Position numbers and translations under genes: made by a program. Positions 40,558 to 48,257 of a stretch of DNA of 62,544 nucleotides are shown one piece after another. Source of the stretch: DATDGX01 sp036521875. Lineage in GTDB: Bacteria; Desulfobacterota; Binatia; Binatales; Binataceae. The DNA lies in NCBI GenBank assembly GCA_036521875.1, contig DATDGX010000094.1, positions 1 through 62,544 of the forward strand, written 5' to 3'. The notes under the pieces were generated by a model. That model saw only the letters and a list, made by a program, of their open reading frames with translations. It did no database searches and was not told the DNA's origin. How positions within the stretch are numbered: position 1 is the first letter of the stretch; each line of letters begins with the position of its first letter.

Positions 40558-41532
40558 TCACCCCATCCGCTCCGCCGCTTTGACGATATCGCCCGCACTC
40601 GGCAGTACCGCGCGCTCGAGCCGCGCGTTGTAGGGCATCGGCGTATCGAGCGAGGCGACCCGCTCCACCGGCGCGTCCAAATCGTCGAAGGCCGCCTCGT
40701 AAATCTGCGCCGCGATCTCCGCGCCCGCGCCGCCGGTGCGCCATCCTTCGTAAACCACGATCGCCTTTCCCGTCTTGCGCACCGACTTGACGATGGTGTC
40801 GAGGTCGAGAGGGTTGAGCGTGCGAAGATCGACCACTTCGGCGTCGACGCCCTGGTTCTCCAGCTCCTCGGCGGCTTTGATCGAGTCGTACAAGCACTTC
40901 GAGTAGGAGACGATCGTCAGGTCTTTGCCCTCGCGCACCACGTTGGCCTTGCCGAAGGGCACCAGCAGATCCTTGTCGTCGGACACCTCACCCTTAACGC
41001 CGTAAAGCGATTCGTGCTCGAGGAAGATGACCGGATCGTCGGTGCGGATCGCCGTCTTCAGCAGTCCCTTGGCGTCGGCCGGTGTCGCGGGGATCGCGAC
41101 GCGAAGGCCGGGACAATGCAGGAAGTAAGCCTCCAGGCTTTGGCTGTGCTGCGCGCCGAGCTGATGCCCGCCGCCCTGCGGCGAGCGAATCACAATCGGC
41201 ACCTTGGCCTTGCCGCCGAACATGAAGTGAATCTTGGCGGCATGGTTAACGATTTGATCCATCGCGAGCAGCGAGAAGTTAATCGTCATCAGCTCGACGA
41301 CCGGTCGAAGCCCGCCCATCGCGGCGCCGATTCCAGCACCGGTGATAGTGAGCTCCGAGATCGGGGTGTCGCGGATTCGCTTCTCGCCGTATATCGCGAG
41401 CAGGCCGTCGGTGACCTTGAACGCCCCGCCGAAGTAGCCGACTTCCTCGCCCATCACGAACACGCGCTCGTCGCGGTCGAGCTCTTCGCGCAGCGCCTGG
41501 TTCAATGCCTCGCGATAACTGATCTGCGCCAT
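40558..41532 (-). CDS. pdhB: Pyruvate dehydrogenase E1 component beta subunit
   Basis: A 324-aa E1 beta: MAQISYREALNQALREELDR, VFVMGEEVGYFGGAFKVTDGL, MTINFSLLAMDQIVNHAAK, the QGGGHQLGAQHSQSLE segment, LLKTAIRTDDPVIFLEHE and DLRTLNPLDLDTI. With E1 alpha it decarboxylates pyruvate on thiamine diphosphate. The ATG at 41532 is 10 bases after the pdhA stop; a longer frame is spurious. A decayed duplicate of its last ~37 codons lies at 35392, upstream of pdhC. Confidence 0.95.
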   Translation of the reverse strand: MAQISYREALNQALREELDRDERVFVMGEEVGYFGGAFKVTDGLLAIYGEKRIRDTPISELTITGAGIGAAMGGLRPVVELMTINFSLLAMDQIVNHAAKIHFMFGGKAKVPIVIRSPQGGGHQLGAQHSQSLEAYFLHCPGLRVAIPATPADAKGLLKTAIRTDDPVIFLEHESLYGVKGEVSDDKDLLVPFGKANVVREGKDLTIVSYSKCLYDSIKAAEELENQGVDAEVVDLRTLNPLDLDTIVKSVRKTGKAIVVYEGWRTGGAGAEIAAQIYEAAFDDLDAPVERVASLDTPMPYNARLERAVLPSAGDIVKAAERMG

Positions 41533-41542
41533 CGTCCGCCGT

Positions 41543-42547
41543 TCACTCCACGTAAACGCCTTTGCCCAGCTCATCCAGCGAAGGCTCGGGACTCTCGTCG
41601 GCGAACTTGACGGCGTCGTCGACCACCGCCTCGACTTCCTTTTCGATCTCGTCGAGCTTCGCATCGGTCGCGCGCTTCTCGGTCAACAGCCGGCGGCGCA
41701 TCGTCTTGATCGGATCACGCTCCTGCCAGATGCGCTCCTCGCGCTTGGAACGGTACTCGCCCGGATCGGACATCGAGTGGCCGCGGAAACGATAGGTGAC
41801 CGCCTCGATCAGCGACGGACCGTCGCCTTCACGCGCGCGTGCGACCGCCTCCATGGTGGCGCCGTAGACGTCGAGCACGTCCATCCCGTCGACGCGCACG
41901 CCGGGTATCTTGTACGGCTCGGCGAAGCGGTAGAGCTCCTCCTGGCTGACGGCGTTCTGCACCAGAGTCCCCATCCCGTAGAAGTTGTTCTCGCAGATGA
42001 AGACGATCGGCAGCTTCCACAGCGCCGCGATATTGAGCGACTCGTGGAAGGCGCCCTGCGGCAGCGCGCCATCGCCGAAGAAGCAGCACACCACCTCAGG
42101 CCCTTCATTGTATTGGATCGCGAACGCGAGACCCGCGGCCAGGGGCAACCCGCCGCCGACGATCGCGTAGCCGCCCATGAAGCGCAGGTCCTGGTCGAAC
42201 AGATGCATCGAGCCGCCGTGGCCGTGCGAGATGCCGGTCGACTTGCCGAACAGTTCGGCCATCACCACGCGCGGGTCGGCGCCCTTGGCGAGGCAATGGC
42301 CGTGCTCGCGATAAGTCGAGACCACGTAGTCCTTGTCGTAGAGCGCGTAGATAGCGCCGACCGCGACCGCCTCCTCGCCGGCATAGAGATGGCAAAAGCC
42401 GGTGATCTTGCCCCGCGTATACATTTCAGCGGCTTTTTCTTCAAAATGACGGATCAGCGCCATGCGCCGGTAGAGGTCGAGGAGTTGCGCCTCGTGCAGG
42501 GTCAGCAGCGCGTGCTGCGCGGTGTGCTTGTCGCGTTCCAGTGCCAT
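41543..42547 (-). CDS. pdhA: Pyruvate dehydrogenase E1 component alpha subunit
   Basis: A 334-aa E1 alpha. LIRHFEEKAAEMYTRGKI, GFCHLYAGEEAVAVG and YREHGHCLAKG open the family core. The thiamine diphosphate motif is GDGALPQGAFHESLNIA then IFICENN (GDG-x-NN), and RFRGHSMSDPGEYRSKREE is the phosphorylation-loop equivalent. The ATG at 42547 is preferred over 42625. Upstream lie two direct repeats and a palindrome, so this is the regulated start of the pdhAB transcript. Confidence 0.95.
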   Translation of the reverse strand: MALERDKHTAQHALLTLHEAQLLDLYRRMALIRHFEEKAAEMYTRGKITGFCHLYAGEEAVAVGAIYALYDKDYVVSTYREHGHCLAKGADPRVVMAELFGKSTGISHGHGGSMHLFDQDLRFMGGYAIVGGGLPLAAGLAFAIQYNEGPEVVCCFFGDGALPQGAFHESLNIAALWKLPIVFICENNFYGMGTLVQNAVSQEELYRFAEPYKIPGVRVDGMDVLDVYGATMEAVARAREGDGPSLIEAVTYRFRGHSMSDPGEYRSKREERIWQERDPIKTMRRRLLTEKRATDAKLDEIEKEVEAVVDDAVKFADESPEPSLDELGKGVYVE

Positions 42548-42582
42548 GTTTTCGCCGCAGCTTCGCCTAATCTCGCGAGGTC

Positions 42583-42615
42583 GAGGTTGCCACCCAAGTC
42601 TGCTGAGGTTGCCAC
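42583..42615. promoter_or_regulatory. Two 11-bp direct repeats upstream of pdhA
   Basis: GAGGTTGCCAC occurs at 42583-42593 and 42605-42615, 22 bases apart (two helical turns), 36-68 bases upstream of the pdhA start. Identical half-sites on one DNA face suggest cooperative binding of a regulator, or an element in the 5' leader. Confidence 0.5.
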
Positions 42616-42626
42616 ATCCTGACAAG

Positions 42627-42655
42627 ATCGTAGTCGAAAAGTGATCGTGCGTAAA
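42627..42655 (-). promoter_or_regulatory. Possible pdhA promoter
   Basis: On the minus strand TTTACG (42655-42650), 17 bases, then TACGAT (42632-42627), giving a start near 42620. Both hexamers are weak matches to sigma70. Confidence 0.35.
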
Positions 42656-42659
42656 TCCC

Positions 42660-42684
42660 GTGTCAACATGAATACAGTTGACAC
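42660..42684. promoter_or_regulatory. 25-bp palindrome upstream of pdhA
   Basis: GTGTCAAC, nine bases, GTTGACAC: a perfect 8-9-8 inverted repeat, just upstream of the inferred -35 element. Position and symmetry fit an activator or repressor dimer site. It lies in the gap between pdhA and the 3' end of rnhB. Confidence 0.55.
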
Positions 42685-42743
42685 ATTCAATTGCGATTGT
42701 TGCTTAGCGCGCCGCCGGACAAATCCGCTCCGGCGAGATCCGA

Positions 42744-43370
42744 TCAGAACAGTTTCAATTGCGCCGCCGCGATCACCGGCGCGAACGAGCGGCGATGAAT
42801 CGGCGAGGGCCCGAGCCGGTCGAGCGTCTCGAAATGCTCGGGCGTGCAATAGCCCTTGTGGCTCCCAAAGCCATAGCCAGGAAAGCGCTCCTCGTAGTCG
42901 AACATGATCCGGTCGCGCGTCACCTTGGCGACGATCGACGCGGCCGCGATGCAAAAGCTTTTGCGATCGCCGCCCACGATGCGGGTCTGCGGCAGCTCGA
43001 GACCCGGGATCGCGCGGCCGTCGATCAGCACGTGCTCCGGCACCCGGGTGAGCGCCGCCAGCGCCCGCTCGCTGGCCTTCATCGTCGCCCAGTAGATGTT
43101 GAGTTTGTCAATCTCGTCAACCTCGGCGATTCCCACTCCGATCGCGACCGCGCGCTCGCGAATCGGACCGATCAACTCGTCGCGCTGCTCCGGCGATAGC
43201 TGCTTGGAGTCGTGCACGCCGCGAATGAAAGTCTCCGGCGCGAAAATGACCGCGGCTGCCACCACCGGCCCCGCCATCGGGCCGACGCCCGCCTCGTCGA
43301 CGCCCGCGACGGCCTGGATTCCGATTTTCCACAGCCGGCGCTCGTAACGGAGGTCGGGACGTTTGCTCAT
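42744..43370 (-). CDS. rnhB: Ribonuclease HII
   Basis: A 208-aa RNase HII that nicks RNA-DNA hybrids and removes single ribonucleotides. Catalytic acids are in AGVDEAGVGPMAGPV, HVLIDGRAIP and KVTRDRIMFDYEERFPGYGF; SKQLSPEQRDEL is the conserved stretch after the first strand. The ATG at 43370 is used instead of an upstream in-frame TTG. It follows the PH-domain gene by seven bases. Confidence 0.95.
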   Translation of the reverse strand: MSKRPDLRYERRLWKIGIQAVAGVDEAGVGPMAGPVVAAAVIFAPETFIRGVHDSKQLSPEQRDELIGPIRERAVAIGVGIAEVDEIDKLNIYWATMKASERALAALTRVPEHVLIDGRAIPGLELPQTRIVGGDRKSFCIAAASIVAKVTRDRIMFDYEERFPGYGFGSHKGYCTPEHFETLDRLGPSPIHRRSFAPVIAAAQLKLF

Positions 43371-43377
43371 CGCGGAC

Positions 43378-43917
43378 TCACGCAAGCCTTTTGAGGCGCG
43401 CCAGGCGCACGGTCTCGGCGACGGCGTCGGGCTTCGCGATATCGCTGAGATGGATGACGGCGTCGCGATTCGCCGCCGACGAGACGATCACGTTGCCGAG
43501 GCCCATCAGCCGCTGCATGAAGCGCCGGTCGACTTCGATCGAGCGGATGTCGGAGAGCTCCATTTCCCGACGGTGCGACGACAGCACGCCGCGCTTCTCG
43601 ACCAGCCGATCCGAAGTCAGGCTCCAGGAAACCGATCGATAGACCCGGACCGCGATCGCGAGGATGAACACTCCGGCGCCCATCAGGATGAACCCGGCTC
43701 GCCACAGGTCGTGATTTTTCCAGACCACGTATGCGCCGAAAGCTATCACCAGGGCGCCGACCAGAAATCCCTGCGCGCTGTGAATCCACGACGGCCGAAT
43801 CAAGGCGAGACTGTACTCGCGGACGGCGGCCGGCTTCGGCGCGAACATCCGCGCACCGCATCGCGAGCAGAACGCGGCTTGCCCGGCCATCTCCATACCG
43901 CATTGGGGACATCTCAT
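43378..43917 (-). CDS. Zinc-ribbon and PH-domain membrane protein
   Basis: A 179-aa protein. A zinc ribbon opens it (MRCPQCGMEMAGQAAFCSRC, two CxxC pairs). Two membrane helices follow at about 48-66 and 72-90. The C-terminal bacterial PH domain (bPH2/DUF304-like) has SWSLTSDRLVEKRGVLSSHR, EMELSDIRSIEVDRRF, LMGLGNVIVSSAA and AVIHLSDIAKPDAVAE. Function unknown; similar proteins act at membranes. Start ATG 43917 is chosen because the ribbon begins there. Confidence 0.8.
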   Translation of the reverse strand: MRCPQCGMEMAGQAAFCSRCGARMFAPKPAAVREYSLALIRPSWIHSAQGFLVGALVIAFGAYVVWKNHDLWRAGFILMGAGVFILAIAVRVYRSVSWSLTSDRLVEKRGVLSSHRREMELSDIRSIEVDRRFMQRLMGLGNVIVSSAANRDAVIHLSDIAKPDAVAETVRLARLKRLA

Positions 43918-44128
43918 CGCACCGATTCGCCGCCTCCGTCGCAGTCCGCATCGAGCGGACTCGCCTGCGATTATGAAGAACACTCTGTCGAGCGGTCAAT
44001 TCATCCCTGGATCGCGCGTCAACAGAGCTACGCCGGACGCGTCGGGTTTCCGGAGCCACGACGCCGCCACGCTCAAGAATCGACGCCGCACTTTTCGTCA
44101 AGTGGTGCGCCGTGGTAATCGTGCTTGC

Positions 44129-44992
44129 ATGAAGTTCGCACTTTTTGGAATCAACAACGGCCTCTGTGCCTTTCCCAAAACCGCTGCCACCGTTGCGCGC
44201 GCCGCCGAACAGGCGGGTTTTGAGAGCCTGTGGACGGGAGAGCACGTGATTTTACCCGACCCGCAGGCTCCACCGTCGCCGGTCGCGCCCGACTTTCCGA
44301 TGCTTGATCCGACGGTCGCGCTCGCGTTCATCGCGGCGCACACGACCAGGATTCGGCTCGGCACCGGGATCATCATTCTGCCCCAGCGCAATCCAGTCGT
44401 ACTCGCCAAGGAACTCGCGTCGGCCGACGTGCTGTCGAATGGACGATTAATTTTCGGGATAGGGATCGGATATCTGAAGCCGGAGTTCGAGGCGATCGGC
44501 GCGCCCTTCGATCACAAGGGCGAACGGAGCGAGGAATTCCTGCGCGCGATGATCGCGTTGTGGTCGATGGAGAAGCCGGAGTTCAGCGGGCGCTGGGTCA
44601 ACTTCAAAGGCGTCAACGCGATGCCGCGGCCGGTACAAAAGCCGCATCCGGAAATTGTCTTCGGCGGTCACTCGCCCGAAGCGTTCAGCCGCGCCGCGCG
44701 CCTGGCCAAGGGATGGTACGGTTTTGCGCTCGACCTTGACGGCACCGCCAAATGTATCGAAGGGCTTCGTGCCGCATGCGCGAAGCACCAGCGCCGCTTC
44801 GAGGACCTCGAGATAAGCGTGAGCCCGCGCGTCAAGATTGATCGCGACACCGCGAAACGATTCGCCGATCTCGGAGTGCATCGGCTGATCCTGCTGACTC
44901 GATCCCCCGACGAGGCCGGTATCCTCGCGATGGTGCGCGAAACGGAGCGCGACCTGATCGGCAAGGTCCAATCGGTGAAGAGATCTGATTGA
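44129..44992 (+). CDS. LLM-class F420-dependent oxidoreductase
   Basis: A 287-aa luciferase-like TIM barrel of the F420-type branch: MKFALFGINNG, FESLWTGEHVILPDP, TTRIRLGTGIIILPQRNP, VLSNGRLIFGIGIGYLKPEF and RPVQKPHPEIVFGG. The ATG at 44129 is preferred over 43973 because the barrel's first strand starts there. It probably uses coenzyme F420 made with CofC. It belongs to a different subfamily from the enzyme at 16034. It stands alone between a PH-domain gene and a long non-coding stretch. Confidence 0.87.
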   Translation: MKFALFGINNGLCAFPKTAATVARAAEQAGFESLWTGEHVILPDPQAPPSPVAPDFPMLDPTVALAFIAAHTTRIRLGTGIIILPQRNPVVLAKELASADVLSNGRLIFGIGIGYLKPEFEAIGAPFDHKGERSEEFLRAMIALWSMEKPEFSGRWVNFKGVNAMPRPVQKPHPEIVFGGHSPEAFSRAARLAKGWYGFALDLDGTAKCIEGLRAACAKHQRRFEDLEISVSPRVKIDRDTAKRFADLGVHRLILLTRSPDEAGILAMVRETERDLIGKVQSVKRSD

Positions 44993-45161
44993 TGAAAAGA
45001 TCTGATTAGAGTCTGGTTCGCTGCTCGTGAGAACAGATTCGTGGTTGTCGCCAAATTTCGATTCGTTTGGATTCACTTGCCGAACCGCTGACCGCGGCTC
45101 TTCGCCGACGCGACGCTGCTCGCGCATTCCATATGCTCGCGTAGGTCATTTCTACACACTC

Positions 45162-45176
45162 TGAGTTGACAACTCA
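45162..45176. promoter_or_regulatory. Perfect 15-bp palindrome
   Basis: TGAGTTG-A-CAACTCA, a 7-1-7 inverted repeat about 185 bases upstream of the sigma54-type promoter. The distance is suitable for an upstream activator site, though the regulator is unknown. Confidence 0.45.
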
Positions 45177-45346
45177 CCGGCCATTTTCCGGCAGCCCGCC
45201 AAAATTCTATCGCTCATAGAGGGCCAATCACCTCAGAGGTTGGTCTAGTCCACAAATTGTTACTCCGCAGAACACAAGGTTGTTCTCCAGGGAATAGAAT
45301 GTGGCTGGTCCAATGTTCGCTGTGGTTGTCTGTCCACCCTTAGTGC

Positions 45347-45360
45347 GGCACGCTGATTGC
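45347..45360 (+). promoter_or_regulatory. Sigma54-type promoter of the small HTH gene
   Basis: CGGCACG-CTGA-TTGCA matches the sigma54 consensus TGGCACG-N4-TTGCW with invariant GG and GC exactly ten bases apart (GG 45347-45348, GC 45359-45360). The gene start lies 61 bases downstream of the GC. Confidence 0.6.
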
Positions 45361-45420
45361 ACTCAGTCCAACCAAGAAGGACATCGGTAACCAAACGGTG
45401 GCAAAGGAGGGACTTAAGCC

Positions 45421-45615
45421 ATGATGAGGAACGAAAGCAGCCGGGTACTCACGGTCAAGGAACTATCGGACTACTTGAAGGTGCATCCATCAACGATCTA
45501 TCGGCAGCTCAAACGCGGGCGCCTGCCGGCGTTCAAGGTCGGCAGCGACTGGCGCTTCAATATCGAGTCGATCGATCAGTGGCGCCTCGATCAAGACACT
45601 TTCAAAGCCGCCTAG
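45421..45615 (+). CDS. Small excisionase/MerR-like helix-turn-helix protein
   Basis: A 64-aa DNA-binding protein: VLTVKELSDYLKVHPSTIYR then QLKRGRLPAFKVGSDWRF and IDQWRLDQ, the helix_turn_helix_17/excisionase fold found in BldC-like and phage Xis-type proteins. Strong ribosome-binding site AAAGGAGGGACTT. A sigma54-type promoter precedes it. It stands alone, so a standalone regulator or nucleoid-type role is likelier than excision. Confidence 0.82.
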   Translation: MMRNESSRVLTVKELSDYLKVHPSTIYRQLKRGRLPAFKVGSDWRFNIESIDQWRLDQDTFKAA

Positions 45616-46010
45616 CAACGGGGCCAGTGGACGGGCGGGGAGCGGGAGGAGCGGGACGTGGCGGGGCAGGACGCGGAGGGGCGGGAGGCGGAGGGAGGGG
45701 CGTGGAGGGGCGGGACGTGGAGCGCCAAGGCGCCTAAGCGGCCGGACGCGCAGAGGTAGGACGCCGGTAGCGGAGGATGAGCAGCGGAAGGAGGCGTGCG
45801 GGGCAGAATGCGCAGCGTAGGACGCGGGCGGCCGGGAAGAGGAGAGGGGCGAGCGGAGTTAGAGCGCGGATTTTGCCGAGCCGATTTGGCAAGCGGAGTG
45901 GTAAAGCGGGGGTGGCAAAGCGGAGTTGGGACGAGGGGGAGCCGCAATGGACGGAGGCTGCGAATCGTAGCGCTCCCAGGCGCGGCCAATGAGAAGAGGG
46001 GAGGCCACAG
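45616..46010. other. G-rich, purine-biased non-coding stretch
   Basis: About 395 bases downstream of the HTH gene are strongly biased to G and A on the plus strand, with repeated GGAGG, GGGGCGGG and GCGGA-type blocks. Runs near 45640-45720 contain four or more closely spaced GGG blocks and could form G-quadruplexes. ORFs here are Gly/Arg or Pro/Arg-rich low-complexity frames with no recognised product. Confidence 0.6.
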
Positions 46011-46047
46011 AGAGAGGAGGGCGCCTTAACCGGCGCCCTCCGTGGCC
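46003..46047 (-). terminator. Terminator hairpin holding the RNB gene stop codon
   Basis: GGAGGGCGCC (46016-46025) and GGCGCCCTCC (46032-46041) form a perfect 10-bp stem; a further GGCCAC/GTGGCC pair (46003-46008, 46042-46047) extends it past a 7-base bulge. The minus-strand loop GGTTAA contains the TAA stop of the RNB gene. Minus-strand sequence beyond is C/T-rich. Confidence 0.7.
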
Positions 46048-47987
46048 GAGTCCGCACTCCCGACATAGTCGAACGCGAGCCATCCGCGCAGCGGGTCGAC
46101 GCGCGCCAGTTGCACCATGATAGGCGCCTGGTTCGCGAGCATCGGCGAGCCGTGTAGCGAACCGCGCACCGCGAAATCGACCAGCTCCGCGCTGGCGCCG
46201 TCGCGCGTCGCGAACGCGCGCATCGGCGCGTCCGACGCGTGGCGCTCGAGGTAGCGCAGGATCCAGTAACGCTTGGCGCGCCGCTCCAGTTCGCGCCCCG
46301 AGGCGTCGGCATTCTCAGCGCCTGCCAGCACCTCCAGCAATTCGTCGACACCGTATGCGCTCCCGGTTTTGTTGGCGAGCGCCGCGATCAGTTGGCGTTG
46401 CAATACCAGGTCGGCGTAGCGCCGAATCGGCGAGCTGAGTTGCGCGTAGTAGTCGAGTCCGATTCCTGCGTGATATTCGGGATAGAGCGAAAGCCGCGGA
46501 CGCTGGCCGGGGAGATCTCCGCCGCTCTGCGGCTGCACGCGGTAAATGATCGGTATCCGATTCTCCGCCGCGTAACGCGCTGCAACGAAATTGCTCAATA
46601 CCATGAACTCTGCGACCAGCGTCCGCGCCGGTGACGCGCTGTCGATCGCGAAAATTTCGATCTCGTCGCCGCGCACGCGCACCTTGGGCTCGCGACGCTG
46701 TATCAGCATCGCACCCGCCGTCCGGCGCCGCTCGCGGAGCTTGGACGCCGCGTCGAACAGCCTCCGCAACGTGTCCGCTGCCTCGCCGCTCGCGCCCGGT
46801 GCGGAAAGGATTCGATCCGCAAGGTCGTAGTCGAGACGCTGGTGGATCGAGATTCGCGCCGGGTAGATGCGGGCGCTCTCGAGCTCGCCCTGCTCCGACA
46901 GCGTGATGTCAGTGGTGAGCACCGGACGCTCCGCACCTGCGCTGAGACTCGCAGCCGCGGACGAGATCGCGTCGGGGAGCATTCGGATAGTGGCTTCCGG
47001 CAGATAGACGGTGGTCGCGCGCGCTGCCGCCTCCTGGTCCATCGCGCCGCCCTTGGCGACAAAGTCCGCCACCAGTGCGATGTGCACGCGCACGCGGAGC
47101 CGGCCGCCTTCGAGCGGCTCGCAGCTCAGCGCGTCGTCGACTTCGACCGTGTCTTCGTCGTCGATCGTGATCGTGAAGCCGCCGTCGGAAACCGTCCGCT
47201 CCGGCGGGATCACTTTCTCCGCCTCGCGCATTGCGGCCTCGCTGAACTCCGCCTTCAGTCCCGCGATGAAGGCAAAGCGTGGCACGCTCGGCCGCGCACC
47301 CAGCCGCTCGGCGATTTCGAAGGCCGCCTCGGCCGGATCGACGTCGGGGGCCGCCTCGGCCAGCATCTGGGTGAGCTCGCGGCTGCGCGTGAACGGGTTC
47401 ATCAGATAGCGCGTCAGCGAATCGACCAGGGTGGCGGCTTCCCCCGTCGGCGGCGCGGCGGCGCTGTCCAGAACCGCGCGCATCAGTTCGAGCGTCGTGC
47501 GGTAGTCCGTACTCTTGGCGCGAATCCGATCCTGCTGAACCCGCAGGCGTTCGACCTGCTCGGGCGTGCGCGCGAGGAATTCCATGTGGCGGCGGACGAA
47601 GTAGATGCGGTCGTTGAGCAGCGCCTCGAGCATCACGGAGCCCTGGGCACTATCGCGGTTCCCGAAGAACAGCTCGGCCAGCTCCTGCGCGCTGAAGTTG
47701 CGGCCTTGTTCATGGACCACCTGCCATAAAAGTTCGAGGTCGAGTTCCGCCGCGAGCGTGGCGCGTTCCGCACCGAGTGCCGCGATCGCTTCCAGCGCGT
47801 TGTCGCGATCGATCTTGCGATCGCCGTATCGCACCAGCACCAGATCGCGCGGCACCAGCCGCTCGCGCCCGCGCCCGTCGATGATCGCGAGATTGCGCCC
47901 TTGCTCGCGGAGCACGAATCCAGCGCACAGCTTGCCCTCGTCGAGGTATTCCACGAGCGCGCCGGTATATTGGGCCGCAGTTTGCAC
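46026..47987 (-). CDS. RNB-domain exoribonuclease (RNase II/R family)
   Basis: A 653-aa 3'-5' exoribonuclease. An N-terminal small-barrel region (1-60) and a helical region (about 90-250) precede the RNB domain (about 275-590). The metal motif is TIDDEDTVEVDDALS: three of the four acidic ligands are Asp and one position is Glu, as also seen in cyanobacterial and plastid members. IPIIYRVQPQ and PIRRYADLVLQRQL are typical. The C-terminus is a reduced S1-like barrel (ELVDFAVRGSL). It lacks the cold-shock domains of E. coli RNase R. Its stop lies in a terminator loop. Confidence 0.88.
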   Translation of the reverse strand: MQTAAQYTGALVEYLDEGKLCAGFVLREQGRNLAIIDGRGRERLVPRDLVLVRYGDRKIDRDNALEAIAALGAERATLAAELDLELLWQVVHEQGRNFSAQELAELFFGNRDSAQGSVMLEALLNDRIYFVRRHMEFLARTPEQVERLRVQQDRIRAKSTDYRTTLELMRAVLDSAAAPPTGEAATLVDSLTRYLMNPFTRSRELTQMLAEAAPDVDPAEAAFEIAERLGARPSVPRFAFIAGLKAEFSEAAMREAEKVIPPERTVSDGGFTITIDDEDTVEVDDALSCEPLEGGRLRVRVHIALVADFVAKGGAMDQEAAARATTVYLPEATIRMLPDAISSAAASLSAGAERPVLTTDITLSEQGELESARIYPARISIHQRLDYDLADRILSAPGASGEAADTLRRLFDAASKLRERRRTAGAMLIQRREPKVRVRGDEIEIFAIDSASPARTLVAEFMVLSNFVAARYAAENRIPIIYRVQPQSGGDLPGQRPRLSLYPEYHAGIGLDYYAQLSSPIRRYADLVLQRQLIAALANKTGSAYGVDELLEVLAGAENADASGRELERRAKRYWILRYLERHASDAPMRAFATRDGASAELVDFAVRGSLHGSPMLANQAPIMVQLARVDPLRGWLAFDYVGSADSATEGAG

Positions 47988-48041
47988 GTCAGTTCATTTT
48001 GACGACCGGCACGAGCAAAGACTATATGGAAGGGCGAACCG

Positions 48042-48257
48042 ATGGCTGGACAGCGAATTGAAATCGAGCTTCCCGACGAGCTCTACGCCCAGCTCGTAGA
48101 AGTGGCCGACGCGCTGGGAATTGGCGACGCGCGCGAGGCGGCGGTGATCGGCCTGGCGCAATGGGTCGCGCGCCGTAAATCCGAGCTCGACGATCGAAAT
48201 CCGGACCAGAGATATTTCGTAAACGAGGCGCTCGATGAACTTGATAAAAAAAAATAA
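48042..48257 (+). CDS. Small ribbon-helix-helix-like protein
   Basis: A 71-aa protein: MAGQRIEIELPDELYAQLVE, then LGIGDAREAAVIGLAQWVAR and a charged tail. The N-terminal strand followed by two helices resembles ribbon-helix-helix DNA-binding proteins or antitoxins; no toxin gene is next to it. Its 3' end overlaps the start of the exported propeller-like gene by 23 bases, so expression is coupled. Assignment is by pattern only. Confidence 0.6.
   Translation: MAGQRIEIELPDELYAQLVEVADALGIGDAREAAVIGLAQWVARRKSELDDRNPDQRYFVNEALDELDKKK

Larger units (their letters stand above)
44993..45420. other. Long intergenic region with palindrome and sigma54-type promoter
   Basis: A 428-base gap. No credible gene was found. 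It holds the 15-bp palindrome at 45162-45176 and the sigma54-type element at 45347-45360. Between them are A/T-richer stretches (for example GTTGTTCTCC and TTGTTACTCC) that could hold activator sites. Confidence 0.5.

Noticed and set aside
35392..40670. Insertion sequence or transposon explaining the pdh split
   Set aside because: No transposase or terminal inverted repeats were found; the flanks are copies of the pdhB end instead.
43367..44245. 292-aa minus-strand frame across the PH-domain and LLM genes
   Set aside because: It crosses two well-supported genes in other frames and is Arg-rich without motifs.
45421..45615. Phage excisionase with a nearby integrase
   Set aside because: No integrase, attachment site or phage gene is seen; only the HTH fold is shared.
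45734..46351. 205-aa minus-strand frame through the G-rich spacer
   Set aside because: Pro/Arg/Leu-rich low complexity, out of frame with the RNB gene and caused by the base bias of the spacer.
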